DNA of 35,000 nucleotides from Tubiluchus corallicola (GCA_030141605.1 JAQGDQ010001393.1:1-35000); one strand, 5' to 3'; positions 22,933 to 33,163 are shown, numbered from the stretch's first letter. Notes: a model not told the origin generated them from the letters alone. A program made the numbers and translations.

Positions 22933-23172
22933 TCAGTCGTTTCTCACTACTAACGGTATGTCTGATTTAATGAACAACCCCACACCACCCCCCTTTTTAT
23001 TCTTCCTATTTCTATTCACCAGTGTATATCCGGGTAAATTAAACATTTCTGTATCTTCATTTAACCATGTTTCAGTTAACACAATTAGTGAGAATTGAGT
23101 TTGTAACATTTGCAGCAGTACAGTTAAGTGGTCATAATTAGCAGATAAACTTCTTATATTCAGATGGATCAT
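22933..23172 (-). pseudogene. LINE AP-endonuclease, N-terminal part
   Basis: A 79-codon minus-strand frame with HLNIRSL, LIVLTETWLN and NRKNKKGGGVGLF, the opening motifs of LINE apurinic-type endonucleases. It breaks after the GGGVGLF block. Confidence 0.8.
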
Positions 23173-24061
23173 TGATAATTTGTTTCGAAATTTATGCTTG
23201 AAAGCATAGACAAAAATTGCTCATTGTCATAAGTGTATATCAGGATCAATATCCTCTAATGGCAAATTTGCGTTCACACTATTTAGTGTTGATTGGAAAA
23301 GATCTAAATTATACTGATCGTTACAAATTATAGAATCAAGTAGCGAATTTCTTATAACATGATTAAAATCGTCATCGTCAGTTAAATGATTAAATGGGAA
23401 AATTTTCTGGAGACAAACGTGACAAAACCGTTCATCAGTTTCTGCGGCCAAGGCTTCGTAATCATTTACAGTTAAGCAAGTGCATTTCAGATGAAGCTAA
23501 ATAAGTAGGAAAAGAATCAAGCAGAGAAAAAATATAAAAACAAGAAGAAAATAGAGTAGTTGTAATGTGTTTATACGAGCACGGCAACGAGAAGCCACGC
23601 AGTGTATCAAATTTTAGTTCTCTGGGGTTCAGGCATGTAACTTAAAATCAACATGTTTTCATTCAACAGTTCAACAAATTCAACAGTTCAACAGACAGAA
23701 CGCGACAACTCGTTAGACAAGTCAGCACAGCACCTACTGTATCATTTACATGGTCAATACAGGCACAGGCATCCCATAATGCTTTTGGACAATCCTGCCG
23801 TGACGTCATTCGCAATACGCAGCCGAAATTCGGCGAGTGCAGATACAGTACTGCAAATGTTCAAATTGATGAGATTGAAGGCCTCATTAATAAGCCAACG
23901 TAATGGAAGGAAATCTTACTTTAGTTGAAAATGTTGGCTTGTATTTGACAAAATGATTCGCTTCCAAAACTTGTTACTTGAGGATCGGACACATAGACGC
24001 CATCAGGGGTTTATATTAAATGCAAGCTCAAATATTCAGAAGTGATTGAAATTTTGTTTCA

Positions 24062-24288
24062 GATATAATAATTATTATTTTATACGTCCAGGAAAACACC
24101 TCTGCAACCCAATACTGATTTCCAAGGTGGTCAAATGTATTATATTACCCGCATGTTACTTCGAAGTGCTTGCTGGCAGAGCCAGCCATACCGTTTTTCA
24201 ACTCTTATGTTTGACTTGGTCGAGAGTTGAACCCGCAACCTCCCAGGTGATAAGTGAGCATGCCACCATTGAGCTACGCCACCCGGTA
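24062..24288 (-). mobile_element. tRNA-derived SINE
   Basis: On the minus strand the head reads like a tRNA with RNA polymerase III signals: A box in TGGCGTAGCTCAATGGTGG (24263-24281) and B box GGTTCAACTCT (24223-24233), about 40 bases apart. The acceptor-stem ends do not pair well, so it is not a working tRNA gene. A 160-base unrelated body follows and ends in an AT-rich tail (AAAATAATAATTATTATA). Target duplications were not resolved. It stands between the LINE and an ATA microsatellite. Confidence 0.7.
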
Positions 24289-24357
24289 TGATGTACTTTA
24301 GTAGATTCCAAATTAAATTTTGGCAAATTTAAATGCTTTATTTTTGCATCTCGTGGG

Positions 24358-24399
<42 letters not shown>

Positions 24400-24414
24400 T
24401 TAATAATAATAATA
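24358..24414. repeat. ATA/AAT microsatellite
   Basis: About 57 bases of AAT repeats with one interruption (GTT), directly abutting the first copy of the 730-bp tandem unit. Confidence 0.95.
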
Positions 24415-26640
24415 ACTAGCAAAGGCCCGCAAAAAATTTTGCGAATAAACCCACTTATAATCAAAACTAATCCAACATCCTACATAGTCATCATTTATAA
24501 CGCAAAGCCAGCAGCAGATTTTACTGAATTAAAGTTATAGGCAGAGTATAATGGATGACGTCAGAAAAATGGCTTTGCGTCAGCAGTCTTCTAAGCGAAA
24601 ATTGCCGAAAATAGAACATCTACTTAACTCGTCAGTACTCCTTTTGCTGGACGTGTCCTAAAATATAGCTCACACCATCGTGTAGCCCTGTTCTTCCTCT
24701 TTCAAAAGAACTATATATCTCCTTCCGAGAGTCCCACCAGGCGCCGCTAGAACAGTATGCTGTATGGTCAAAATTTCGAAAAAATCGCGAATTGGTCCAT
24801 AAAAACGCCCTCTCGCGAATTCTATAATACACCTATGACACCCACCGCTGAACGGTCTATCTATCCATGGCCAGCACCGCCCTCGGCCCGTTCCATTTCA
24901 TCAGAAATAAGAGGTATAAATTTTGCAAAAAACGACCAAAAATGGCCATTTTTGAGGTTTTTCGCCCCCCCCGTTCGTCCTGGTGGGCCCGATTCGAAAA
25001 ATAAACCCCCAATGGCGCGACAGTAGATGGAGACCTTTCGTTTGATGTATAGATCGAAGCAAATGATACCGCCGTCGAAGCTGTAGCCTCGAATCTTATA
25101 CCAGTAGAATTAATACATACGACTAGCAAAGGCCCCGCAAAAAATTTTGCGAATAAATACACTAATAATCAATAATGCGCGAACATTCTACCTAGTGTCG
25201 GTTTGCTTATCTAACGCAAAGCCAGCAGCTGCAGCAGCTTTTACTGAATTAAAGTTATAAGCAATAATGGGAACGTCAGAACAATGGCTTTTCGTCAGCA
25301 GTTTTCCAAGCAAAAATTTGCCAAAAATAGAACATCTAATTAACTCGTCAGTACTCCTTTTGTTGGACGTGTCCTAAAATATAGCCCACATCATCGCGTA
25401 GCCCTGTTCTTCCTCTTTCTAAAGAGCTATATATCTCCTTCCAAGAGTCCCACCACGCGCTGCTAGAGCGTTTTATCCAGATGCTGTTTGACCAGGTTTT
25501 CGAAAAAATCGCGAGTTGGGTCAGGGAAAACGCTCTTTACGGGACGCCGTGGCCTTCTCGCAAATTCTAAATAGGCCTATGACACCTACCGCTGAACGGG
25601 CTATCTATCCATGGCCAGCACCGCCCTCGGCCCATTCCATTTCATCAGAAATACGAGGTATAAATTTTGCAAAAAACGACCAAAAATGGCCATTTTTGAG
25701 GTTTTTCGCCCCCCCCCCCCCCGTTCGTCCTGGTGGGCTCGATTCGAAAAATAAACCCCCAATGGCGCGACACTAGATCGAGATCTTTCATTTGATGTAT
25801 AGATCGAAGCAAATGATACCGCCGTCGAAGCTGTAGCCTCAAATCTTATATATACCAGTAGAATTAATACATACGACTAGCAAAGGCCCCGCAAAAAATT
25901 TTGCGAATAAATACACTAATAATCAATAATGCGCGAACATTCTACCTAGTGTTGGTTTGCTTATCTAACGCAAAGCTGGCAGCTGCAGCAGCTTTTACTG
26001 AATTAAAGTTATAAGCAATAATGGTGACGTCAGAACAATGGCTTTGCGTCAGCAGTTTTCCTTGCGAAAATTGCCAAAATCTACTTAACTTGTCAGTACT
26101 CCTTTTGCTGGACCTGCCCTAAAATATAGCTCACACCATCGTGTAGCTCTGTTCGTCCTCTTTCTAAAGAGCCATATATCTCCTTCCGAGATTCCCTCCA
26201 CGTGCCGCTACAACGTTTTTTCTGCATGCTGTTTGACCAAAATTTCAAAAAAATCGCGAATTGTGTCCGGGAAAACGCCCGTTACGGGACGTCGTGGCCC
26301 TACCGCAAATTCTAAATACACCTATGACACCCAGCGCTGAACAGGTTATCTACCCATGGCTTGTTCCCGTTCTTCAGATCTCAGACGTATAACTTTTGCA
26401 AAAAATGGCCATTTTTTGGAGGTTTTTTGCCCCCCCCCCGTTCGTCCCGGTGGGCCCGATTCGAAAAATAAACCCCCGGTGGCACGACACTAGATCGAGA
26501 TCTTTCGCTTGATGTATAGATCGCCGCAAATGGTGCTGTCGTCCGAGATGTAGCCTCGAATCTTATATATATACATATATATACCAGCGAAATTAATATA
26601 TAGACTAGCAAAGGCCCCGCAAAAAATTTATTCTGAAAAG
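24415..26640 (+). repeat. Tandem array of a ~730-bp unit (three copies and a fourth start)
   Basis: Each unit opens with ACTAGCAAAGGCCC(C)GC and then AAAAAATTTTGCGAATAAA; starts are at 24415, 25122, 25876 and 26604, giving units of 707, 754 and 728 bases. Shared landmarks in order: a Ser-codon-like GTCAGCAGT block; CTCGTCAGTACTCCTTTTG; CTATATATCTCCTTCC; the 18-base palindrome CAAAAATGGCCATTTTTG (24937-24954 in copy 1); a C run of 8, 14 and 10 bases followed by GTTCGTCC.GGTGGGC; and a closing block GATCG.(A/C)GCAAATG..ACCG.CGTC..AGCTGTAGCCTCGAATC. Copies differ by substitutions and small indels. Units end next to TATA-type repeats. It may be a tandemly arrayed non-autonomous element or a satellite; no transposase or polymerase is encoded. 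Confidence 0.9.
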
Positions 26641-26789
26641 GTGAGATATCTTCGCTTAAAATTAACAATTAACAAAAACGACCCTTGTACGTCTGTACGA
26701 TTTTCAAATTACATAGAACAGAAGAGTCCAGGTAATATACCTTTCTGTTAAGTTACAGTTCGCTTACCTTTAGAAAAGGCATTGTAATG

Positions 26790-27980
26790 ACAGATTAGTT
26801 TAATAACGTCTTGACAGTCATCACAAAAGTAAATAATTCTAAACTCTTGTTAGCTTTTCCCACAGGTGAATTCGAGGAAGTTTTTTGTTATTGCAAAAAT
26901 TAGCTTTGCGGAACACTCACCCACCTGAGCCTTATTTGCGAAAGTAATGACAATCATCACAAAGGTAAACAGTTCTTTGGACGGATTAGCTTTTCCCACG
27001 CTGTGAGCGCTCTCAAACCTTTTGTTATTTAGAAAATTAGGTATGCGGAATATTCACCCAGGTAGAAAATCAAGCCCTCTCCGCCACTAAGCTTTGCAGG
27101 TATTAGCTCTTCCTGGGGGGGGGGGGGGCGGGTGGTGCTATGAGTCTATCTCTCCTTTCGGAAATTAGCTTTGCAAAATATTTGCTCCACTGGAAAAAGA
27201 AAAAAAAGGCTCTCTGCCATTAATAGCTTGGAGGCTAAGTGTATTTTTCAAGTATCATGTAATATCGTCTTCATGATAGAGACTAATATATATATATATT
27301 TATATATATTATAGCGGCAAGATGCATTAAAATGGAATTGGCACATTGCGTACTCCTAGCTAATAAAATTTGAAGTCGCGAAACGAACAAGTTTGTCAAA
27401 ATTTTCAGCAATTTTTATTCGTAAAAGAAAATCTTCAGGTAAAATAGAAATGGCCTATGTGAACTTGACGTTCAAATAATCCAGGGAAGAGTCCCCGTAA
27501 AGCAGTTTTTATCTGTTCACAGGGTCGCATACCTTTCACTTCCCAGGCGCTAAAAGTATCACAGCCTCGGGAGCTTATTTTCGAAAGAAAAGACCATCTC
27601 AAAGGTAAACAGTTCTAAGCTTTTCCCTGGGGGTGAGTGCTCGCAAAGCTTTTGTCATTTAAAAACTACCTTCGCAAAATATTTTCTCAGCTGGAATACA
27701 ATAAGCGCTCTGTGCATCTAATTGGTCTTCCCAGGGGGTGAGTGCTCTCCTACTTTCTGTTCTTTTGAAAATTTCCTTTGCAGAAATATTTGCTCAGGTA
27801 GAAGAATAGGCTCTCGTTCACTAATAGCTTCGAGAATAATTTGCTTTTCCCAACGGCAGAGTGTTCTCAAACTTTCTCTCCTTTGAAAACTAGCTTTGCA
27901 AAATATTTGCTCGGCCAGGAAAAGAAAATATTCGCTCTCTACCGCTAATAGCTTGGAGGATGAGTGCATTTTTCAAGTTA
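26790..27980. repeat. Array of diverged 105-137 bp units (TAGCTTTGC family)
   Basis: The word TAGCTTTGC..AA.ATTTGCTC..(C/G)TGG recurs with drift at 26901, 27038, 27166, 27667, about 27773 and 27891. Each copy is preceded by TAGCTTTTCCCA.GGGTGAGTGCTCTCAAAC and followed by AAAGGCTCTC.GCC.CTAATAGCTT. A longer period is also visible: AGCTTGGAGG.T.AGTG.ATTTTTCAAGT occurs at about 27224 and 27949, 725 bases apart. 27240-27600 is a diverged or inserted stretch with a TA run at 27287-27309. Units are GC-richer than the flanks. Confidence 0.75.
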
Positions 27981-28059
27981 CAGAATCCAAACAGTGAGAG
28001 CAATCTTTGTCTTCATCCTCAAATGTCATTAGCCTGTCCCTGCATTCAAGGACGCTGGA

Positions 28060-28096
28060 CTCTCTCTCCCCTCTCCCCCCCTCTCTCTCTCTCTCT

Positions 28097-28141
<45 letters not shown>

Positions 28142-28154
28142 CCCCACTCTCTCT
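28060..28154. repeat. CT microsatellite
   Basis: About 95 bases of CT repeats with C-rich and TTT interruptions. Ser-Leu open frames over it are artefacts. Confidence 0.95.
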
Positions 28155-28159
28155 TGATG

Positions 28160-29200
28160 TCACATATAGGTAATTATATCTGTGCTGTTAAAGTAGCAGA
28201 AGTCGTAGGTCTATAACACCTATTTTGAATGGTGAGGTACTGAAAGAGTTAATCTAATCTGTTTGCTGCAAATAAACGGGTTTTTCCCGCAGATCATGGT
28301 GACAGTCTCTCGAAGGTTGGGATGAATTGACGAGGTTACGTAAAGTGGCGAAACGGCAACAGGAAAAGTCCGAAAACGTTGGAGTAAAGGTGAAAATCAA
28401 AGAGGGAAAGTTGTAGACTGGAGAATACGTGGTGGACGCGTGTCAGTCTAGCAGATTTTTACTGCCTTTTTCAGAGTCAGAGAATTGGAACCCGAAATGT
28501 TATCAATTTGTTATTGAAATATTGGAAAGGACAAACATTAGAGAAATTGGAGTGGTATTTGTTTATATGTACAGCACGCATTAGCCTAGAACTACAAATA
28601 TATAGTATTAGAAATGGATGATTCAATCTGCATAGAATTTTTCTGTTATCCAAATTTCGTTTGCTTGTTTTTTATGTACGCCTTTAGTAGATTCGTGTTA
28701 TTATGACGACAGCTTCTTTACTAATGTATATAGAAATTTCACAGTCATGTAATTTGATAAATGAAAAACAAAAATACGAACAGAGCCCGTACAGTTAATA
28801 CTAATAAAAGAATTGGAGAAATCACTAACACGCTCAATAACAAGTATTTGTTCCCATATATGTGAGCGGGAACAACTTAAGGGTGATATTCCAACTATAA
28901 AATACTGAATTAATTTTACTTAGGCGTACGTTTATTAAATTAAGCATTCGTGTAACACACTGTACGATAATTGTGACAAAACAAGTCCAATCTAAGTGAT
29001 TAATGAGATTCCCTTTCAATACTTTTTTGTGCAAATGCTTAACCAGAACTTAAATTTTTCTTTGTAATACGCGTGTAAGCAATTTCCTAAACATCTGTAA
29101 GTTTCTTGAATTTAACCTGTCTCACAGCGCTGCGTAGTAAAGATAAGTACATGTTGAGTGCGCCGTATAATGCACTTTATCCGGGGTATTCTGAGAATAA
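28160..29200. other. Stretch without a recognised gene
   Basis: No coding motif, splice-supported exon or repeat could be supported. 28260-28480 is less AT-rich than its surroundings but has stops in all useful frames. Confidence 0.4.
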
Positions 29201-29202
29201 TT

Positions 29203-29205
29203 TTT

Positions 29206-29260
<55 letters not shown>

Positions 29261-29284
29261 TTGTTCTTGTTGCTGCTGTTGTTA
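29203..29284. repeat. TTG/TGC trinucleotide microsatellite
   Basis: About 80 bases of TTG repeats with regularly spaced CTG interruptions (CAA/CAG on the minus strand). A minus-strand Asn/Ser-rich open frame over it is an artefact. Confidence 0.95.
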
Positions 29285-29974
29285 ATACGTCTAATTAAAT
29301 TTTTAGCTCGCACGAAATTTTTATTAAGTATTTTTTTTAATATTTTCCCAGTGGAAGAGGCAAAGAATCTTGATAAATATTAATTATGCAGACAAAATAG
29401 TTTGTAATGATTCACACTTGAACAAGCAGAATATAACCCATTGATTTAGCAGACATAAATAGTTTGTCAGTGTAGTCGATTTTCGCGCATAACTTCATAT
29501 TAATGCTGACGCTTTTTTCACAATCAGCATTAATCAGCAGACCCTTGAAATTGTTTTGCAGTTAATTTTTTATAATGAAGTAAAGTGTGAAGTATTTCAA
29601 CTTAAAATTGCTAACCAGTTACTCCCTTATAGACCAACGCAGTTTGTTTCCAAATGATTTATTATTTAGGGCTCTTTTCTGAAAAATGTGCACTGCAATT
29701 AATCTAAAATGTTCTCCTGTCATCATATTATTTCTGTTAGCTGCTGTGGGTCAGTTCAAAATCATAATCGCTTATTTATTACAGTATTACCTTCAAGGTA
29801 GAGTAATGACCTGTAGAGTAATGTCACCTAACAAGTCTGGTCGGGAAGCCACGTGATTTGCTGCGTCACAGCACAGGTGTCCGCCATGATTGAGCTAGCT
29901 GTAACGGTAGTCCCAACGAACCCATTAACGAAGAGATAGAACAGAAAAGATTACAGTTAAAGCGTGGTTGGTAT

Positions 29975-30330
29975 TTGGTAAAAATAAACATACTATTATA
30001 AAGGAAAAACAAGAAATTAAGAAAAGCATTATAAAATAAACACAACACATTGCAATACATCCACACTAAAATTAGCATATTAAATACTATAAAACAAGGC
30101 ATACTATTACTAAAAATGAAAATTTAGGAAAAGTATTTGTAAAATGAATAAAACAAAAATAATACATACACGCTAAAATACAAGCACATTAAATTTTAAA
30201 AACAAAAAAATGCTATTATTAAAATGTGAAGTTAAGAATTATAGAACAAACAAAATACTGCAATGCTTCCATAGTAAAATTAATCACAGTAATAAAATTT
30301 AAGTACAAGATGCAGCTAAAATCATGTGCA
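29975..30330. repeat. AT-rich tandem repeat with ~110-bp period
   Basis: The word CATACTATTAtaAA recurs at 29989, 30100 and (as AATGCTATTATTAAAA) near 30209, spacing about 110 bases. Between them in each unit come AAAATAAACAcAA..A.T.CA.TACATCCAC.CTAAAAT and AGCA.ATTAAAT. At least three diverged copies are visible and similarity fades past 30330. It lies downstream of the 3' end of the 30.6-32.1 kb LINE and could be part of that element's tail region or independent. Confidence 0.6.
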
Positions 30331-30599
30331 ATTACACAAATTTCATAGTTTGAAAAGTTGTTGAAATAAATATGACAGTACAAATTATACATTAAAACTT
30401 AGCAGTACATGTGTAATAAGGTATTATATATTACGCTAAAACACACTACCCATACGCGCATATATTCTAAACACAATAAGGCACAAATGCACAATAAGTA
30501 TAAGCTGCTTATTAAAATAAATTAAGGCAAATGTTCTCTCAGTAGGGCCCTTGAAATCTAAACCTCTATCTATTTTATTATACAGTAATGAACCACTAT

Positions 30600-32075
30600 T
30601 CAGCAATGTTGCTTTGCCATATGTTTAGTCAAACACAACTGCCCTCCAGTCGCTAGCCTTCTGTTTTGCAACGAATGTTTTTTTCTAAATTTTTCTTTCA
30701 GCTTCACGGGCATTTTGCAATCAGTAACTGCTTGATGGACTAGCAGTATTTTACGGTAGTCAACATCTTTATCAACAGGGATGATTTAAGCATCTTTCAT
30801 AGGTTCTGCTGATGTGGATCCTGTTATAACTTTTGCCGTGCGTTTTTGCAAACTAATTATGTTTTTTTTAAATTATTTTTATTCCTGTAATTTCCCCAGA
30901 CCCTCGAACAGTATGTGAGGTGCGTAGAGTATTTTTGCCATTGATGTAAAAGCACGCTTTTTTCAATATCCAAACCTTTTGAGCTACAAAACCTCTACGT
31001 TTAGTCATTTGGCGCTGCCAGGTACGATGGTTATCAATTAAGAGACCTAGTACATTTTCTGTGCGAACTTGCTCTTGCATAGTGCCATTTACTTTTATTT
31101 CATGATCTAGTGAATTGGCTGCACGGGCTCGTTTTTGGGCACTACACACTATCATTGTTTAGCTTTTACTACATAAAGGTTCATTTTGCTTAGCTAACAT
31201 ACATTGATTAATATTGTTCACATCGTTTTGTAGGTTAGTTTTGATTTCAGCAATATTTTTGCAATTAACGTATACTGTGCTATCGTCAGCATACATTTCC
31301 AGTGAACAATATTGCACCTTTTGAGGCAAATCGTTGATACAAGACGGGTTCTAATATGGAGCCCTGGGTTACACCAGATATAGCAAATTTCGTACCTGAC
31401 TTAGCCCCATAAAACTGAACAACATGCTGTCTATTATTTACGTAAGATAAAAACCATTCTAATGCTGTGCCTCTGATGCCGTACCATTGTAACTTGTCCA
31501 ATAATATTTTGTAATCTAGAAGAAATGTCATTGTTCATCCACTTTGCAGCGTCATGCTTTATTCTTTGTGTTTTAGAAGCCCATGCTTGTTTAGCACAGT
31601 TACTAATGGTTTTGCATGAACCTCCACGCATTATTGATGTCAATGATTTTTTCTGTGCATGTCCAATCTATCCGCTTTAAATCATCTCCGTCAACATTTT
31701 TCATTTTTTGATATTGGATAGTTTAGTGATTATTCGGCTTGGTTGTTCTTCAGTTCATAGCCACATTACGCTTGCTTACAGAATACACCATTTCGTGATG
31801 CCATTGTAATTGTTCCCGAGCCACTAACATAGATATGATCAATTAACGTACTAGATGTTTCGATAATTTTAGTTGGAGAATTTTTGACATGTGTTAAGTG
31901 ATATCCATCTCGCAAAAAAACAGTTTGTCTTTTGCCATCATTTTTACAAATTTCAATGTTTAAATAACCTAGTATGACAAATTCTAGATTTTCACTTTCA
32001 ATTTTAGACAGATTTTCATCCAATCTTCCTAGAAATTCGTTGCTGTCAGGTGGCTTGTAAGAATCCCCCAATCAG
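30600..32075 (-). mobile_element. 5'-truncated, internally deleted LINE, minus strand
   Basis: Minus-strand pieces in LINE order. The C-terminal endonuclease (SYKPPDSNEFLGRLDENL, FVILGYLNIE, STLIDHIYVSGSG, 31766-32071) is followed by an inter-domain segment near 31550-31640. Reverse transcriptase block 4-5 (DYKILLDKLQWYGIRG, SGVTQGSILEP) lies at 31340-31530. The later block (VLGLLIDNHRTWQRQMTK) is near 31020-31060, with LQKRTAKVITG near 30850. The catalytic xADD box and the first polymerase blocks are absent, and stops and frameshifts abound. It begins within a few bases of the sulfotransferase stop codon, in the same orientation, so it likely forms the 3' untranslated region of that gene. 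Confidence 0.75.
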
Positions 32076-33163
32076 GATCGGCCTGTTTTTCTCGTGATTT
32101 GGTATTTCGCACCACGCATTTGTAAAGCAGTTGAGTTGGTTGTTTCAAAGTTACACTCATAGCCAAATATGTCAAAATCCAGACGAAAGTGCTGACAAAC
32201 TTTTCTGGCGTCATTTTTTAACATATCACGAAAGAAAATCCTATAAGATGAAGAGTTTTCAGAAAAGTTTTTTGAAATTTCGTGGTATTGTTGTCTATGA
32301 AGATTTCTAGCAGATTCATATTTTTCTGGCCATTGAATGATCTTGCTTACATTCAGAGTCTTGAGAACGTGATTTGCATCTTCCTTAATTGTTTCATATC
32401 TACCTATAAAGTTATAATTTATGGCACATGGGTTGCACAATGTATAGTAAGTGTCCCAATGTTCGTTAATATTTCTCTTGTCGAATCCACCAACTGGTAC
32501 CTTAGAAGTGGGGTCCAACACATAACGTACAAATTCGTCAAACTCTTGCATGTCTACTCGACGCATTTGTTGTCTTTCAATCCTGTCGTGGTATTCTTTA
32601 CTAACATTTAAATAGTTTTTTACCCTCTTATCCCACAATGGTCGTTTAACTTTATCCACATAAGCTGACACCAGTCTGTCTAAAGGATGTCGCACGAACA
32701 AGAACTTATAATAATTGTTCAGACGAAACTTGCGCCCATCTTCATCAAACTTGCTTAGATTATTCATCATTTGGAGGTCATGAATCTTCCCCACTGGCAT
32801 TTTGGATACGTCCCTTTTTCTATTTTGGCTGTTTAGTTGCAACTCAGTCAATAATGTTTTCCATGTGGTCGTAGCAATTTTTGGAATATAGCAGTATAAA
32901 AACTTATACTGGTCGTTAGCTATTATAAACTTTAAGTTGATTTCAGTGACGTTAGAGCTACCCAACGCCTGACAAACACGTTGTGCATTTTCTACTCTTC
33001 TTTTATAGACTTTTGGTACGTTTGTAGGCCTATACACTGGTTTACTAGTGTATTCACTAGGTCTTGCGCTGTATTTGTGTTTGCCATACATTATTGCTAT
33101 CACTAAACAAGTTCCGTAAAAAAAGATGATAATTTGTCGCAAATGTGTTTTACTGAAAACCAT
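32072..33163 (-). CDS. Carbohydrate sulfotransferase (chondroitin/dermatan 4-O-type, Sulfotransfer_2), intronless
   Basis: A single 363-codon open frame. The ATG at 33163 is the first in frame after an upstream TAA at 33197-33199. Residues about 11-27 form a type II membrane anchor, as in Golgi enzymes. The 5'-phosphosulfate loop reads YIPKIATTTWKTLL (residues about 92-105). The 3'-phosphate-binding motif reads FVRHPLDRLVSAY (156-168). Further family signs are NYNFIGRYETI and a C-terminal DFDIFGYE. The enzyme should move sulfate from PAPS to GalNAc in chondroitin/dermatan-type chains in the Golgi. In most relatives the PAPS loop reads PKVACTNWK; here Cys and Asn are Thr, while Lys and Trp are kept. 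About 27 residues follow DFDIFGYE, longer than usual, and the stop abuts a LINE. CHST11, 12, 13 and 14 cannot be separated by eye. Confidence in the family is high. Confidence 0.9.
   Translation of the reverse strand: MVFSKTHLRQIIIFFYGTCLVIAIMYGKHKYSARPSEYTSKPVYRPTNVPKVYKRRVENAQRVCQALGSSNVTEINLKFIIANDQYKFLYCYIPKIATTTWKTLLTELQLNSQNRKRDVSKMPVGKIHDLQMMNNLSKFDEDGRKFRLNNYYKFLFVRHPLDRLVSAYVDKVKRPLWDKRVKNYLNVSKEYHDRIERQQMRRVDMQEFDEFVRYVLDPTSKVPVGGFDKRNINEHWDTYYTLCNPCAINYNFIGRYETIKEDANHVLKTLNVSKIIQWPEKYESARNLHRQQYHEISKNFSENSSSYRIFFRDMLKNDARKVCQHFRLDFDIFGYECNFETTNSTALQMRGAKYQITRKTGRS

Larger units (their letters stand above)
19965..23600 (-). mobile_element. Near full-length CR1/Jockey-type LINE, minus strand, broken by frameshifts
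   Basis: Read on the minus strand, the element opens with an N-terminal Cys segment (FCHVCLQKIFPFNHL, near 23430). It continues with an AP endonuclease (HLNIRSLSANYDHL, LTETWLN, then GGGVGLFIKSD, 23172-22935; GVIYRPP and FFVIDYNLNL further on). Reverse transcriptase blocks follow: NNYRPISLLP and KQFGFRKNSST in 21475-22107, CDLSKAFDTVNHKIL near 21430, GVPQGSILGP near 21260, and FADDTS near 21180. The C-terminal domain ends at the stop at 20354, and the remaining 3' region closes with an AAT/AAAT-rich tail near 19965-19995. At least two frameshifts lie around 21415-21480 and more in the endonuclease, so this copy is not autonomous. The intact 366-codon frame 20354-21454 indicates fairly recent loss. 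The 5' limit near 23600 is approximate. Confidence 0.85.

Noticed and set aside
24210-24290. Possible working tRNA gene
   Set aside because: A and B boxes are present, but the acceptor stem does not pair and a SINE body follows.
24880-24920. CTGATGA on the minus strand in the tandem unit, considered as a hammerhead ribozyme core
   Set aside because: No GAAA at stem-compatible spacing and no flanking helices, so the match is chance.
24415-26640. Considered as a CRISPR array or centromeric satellite
   Set aside because: Units of about 730 bases without spacers exclude CRISPR; three copies are too few to claim a centromeric satellite.
27960-28216. Ser-Leu repeat frames
   Set aside because: By-products of the CT microsatellite.
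29122-29313. Asn/Ser-rich minus-strand frame
   Set aside because: Translation of the TTG trinucleotide repeat.
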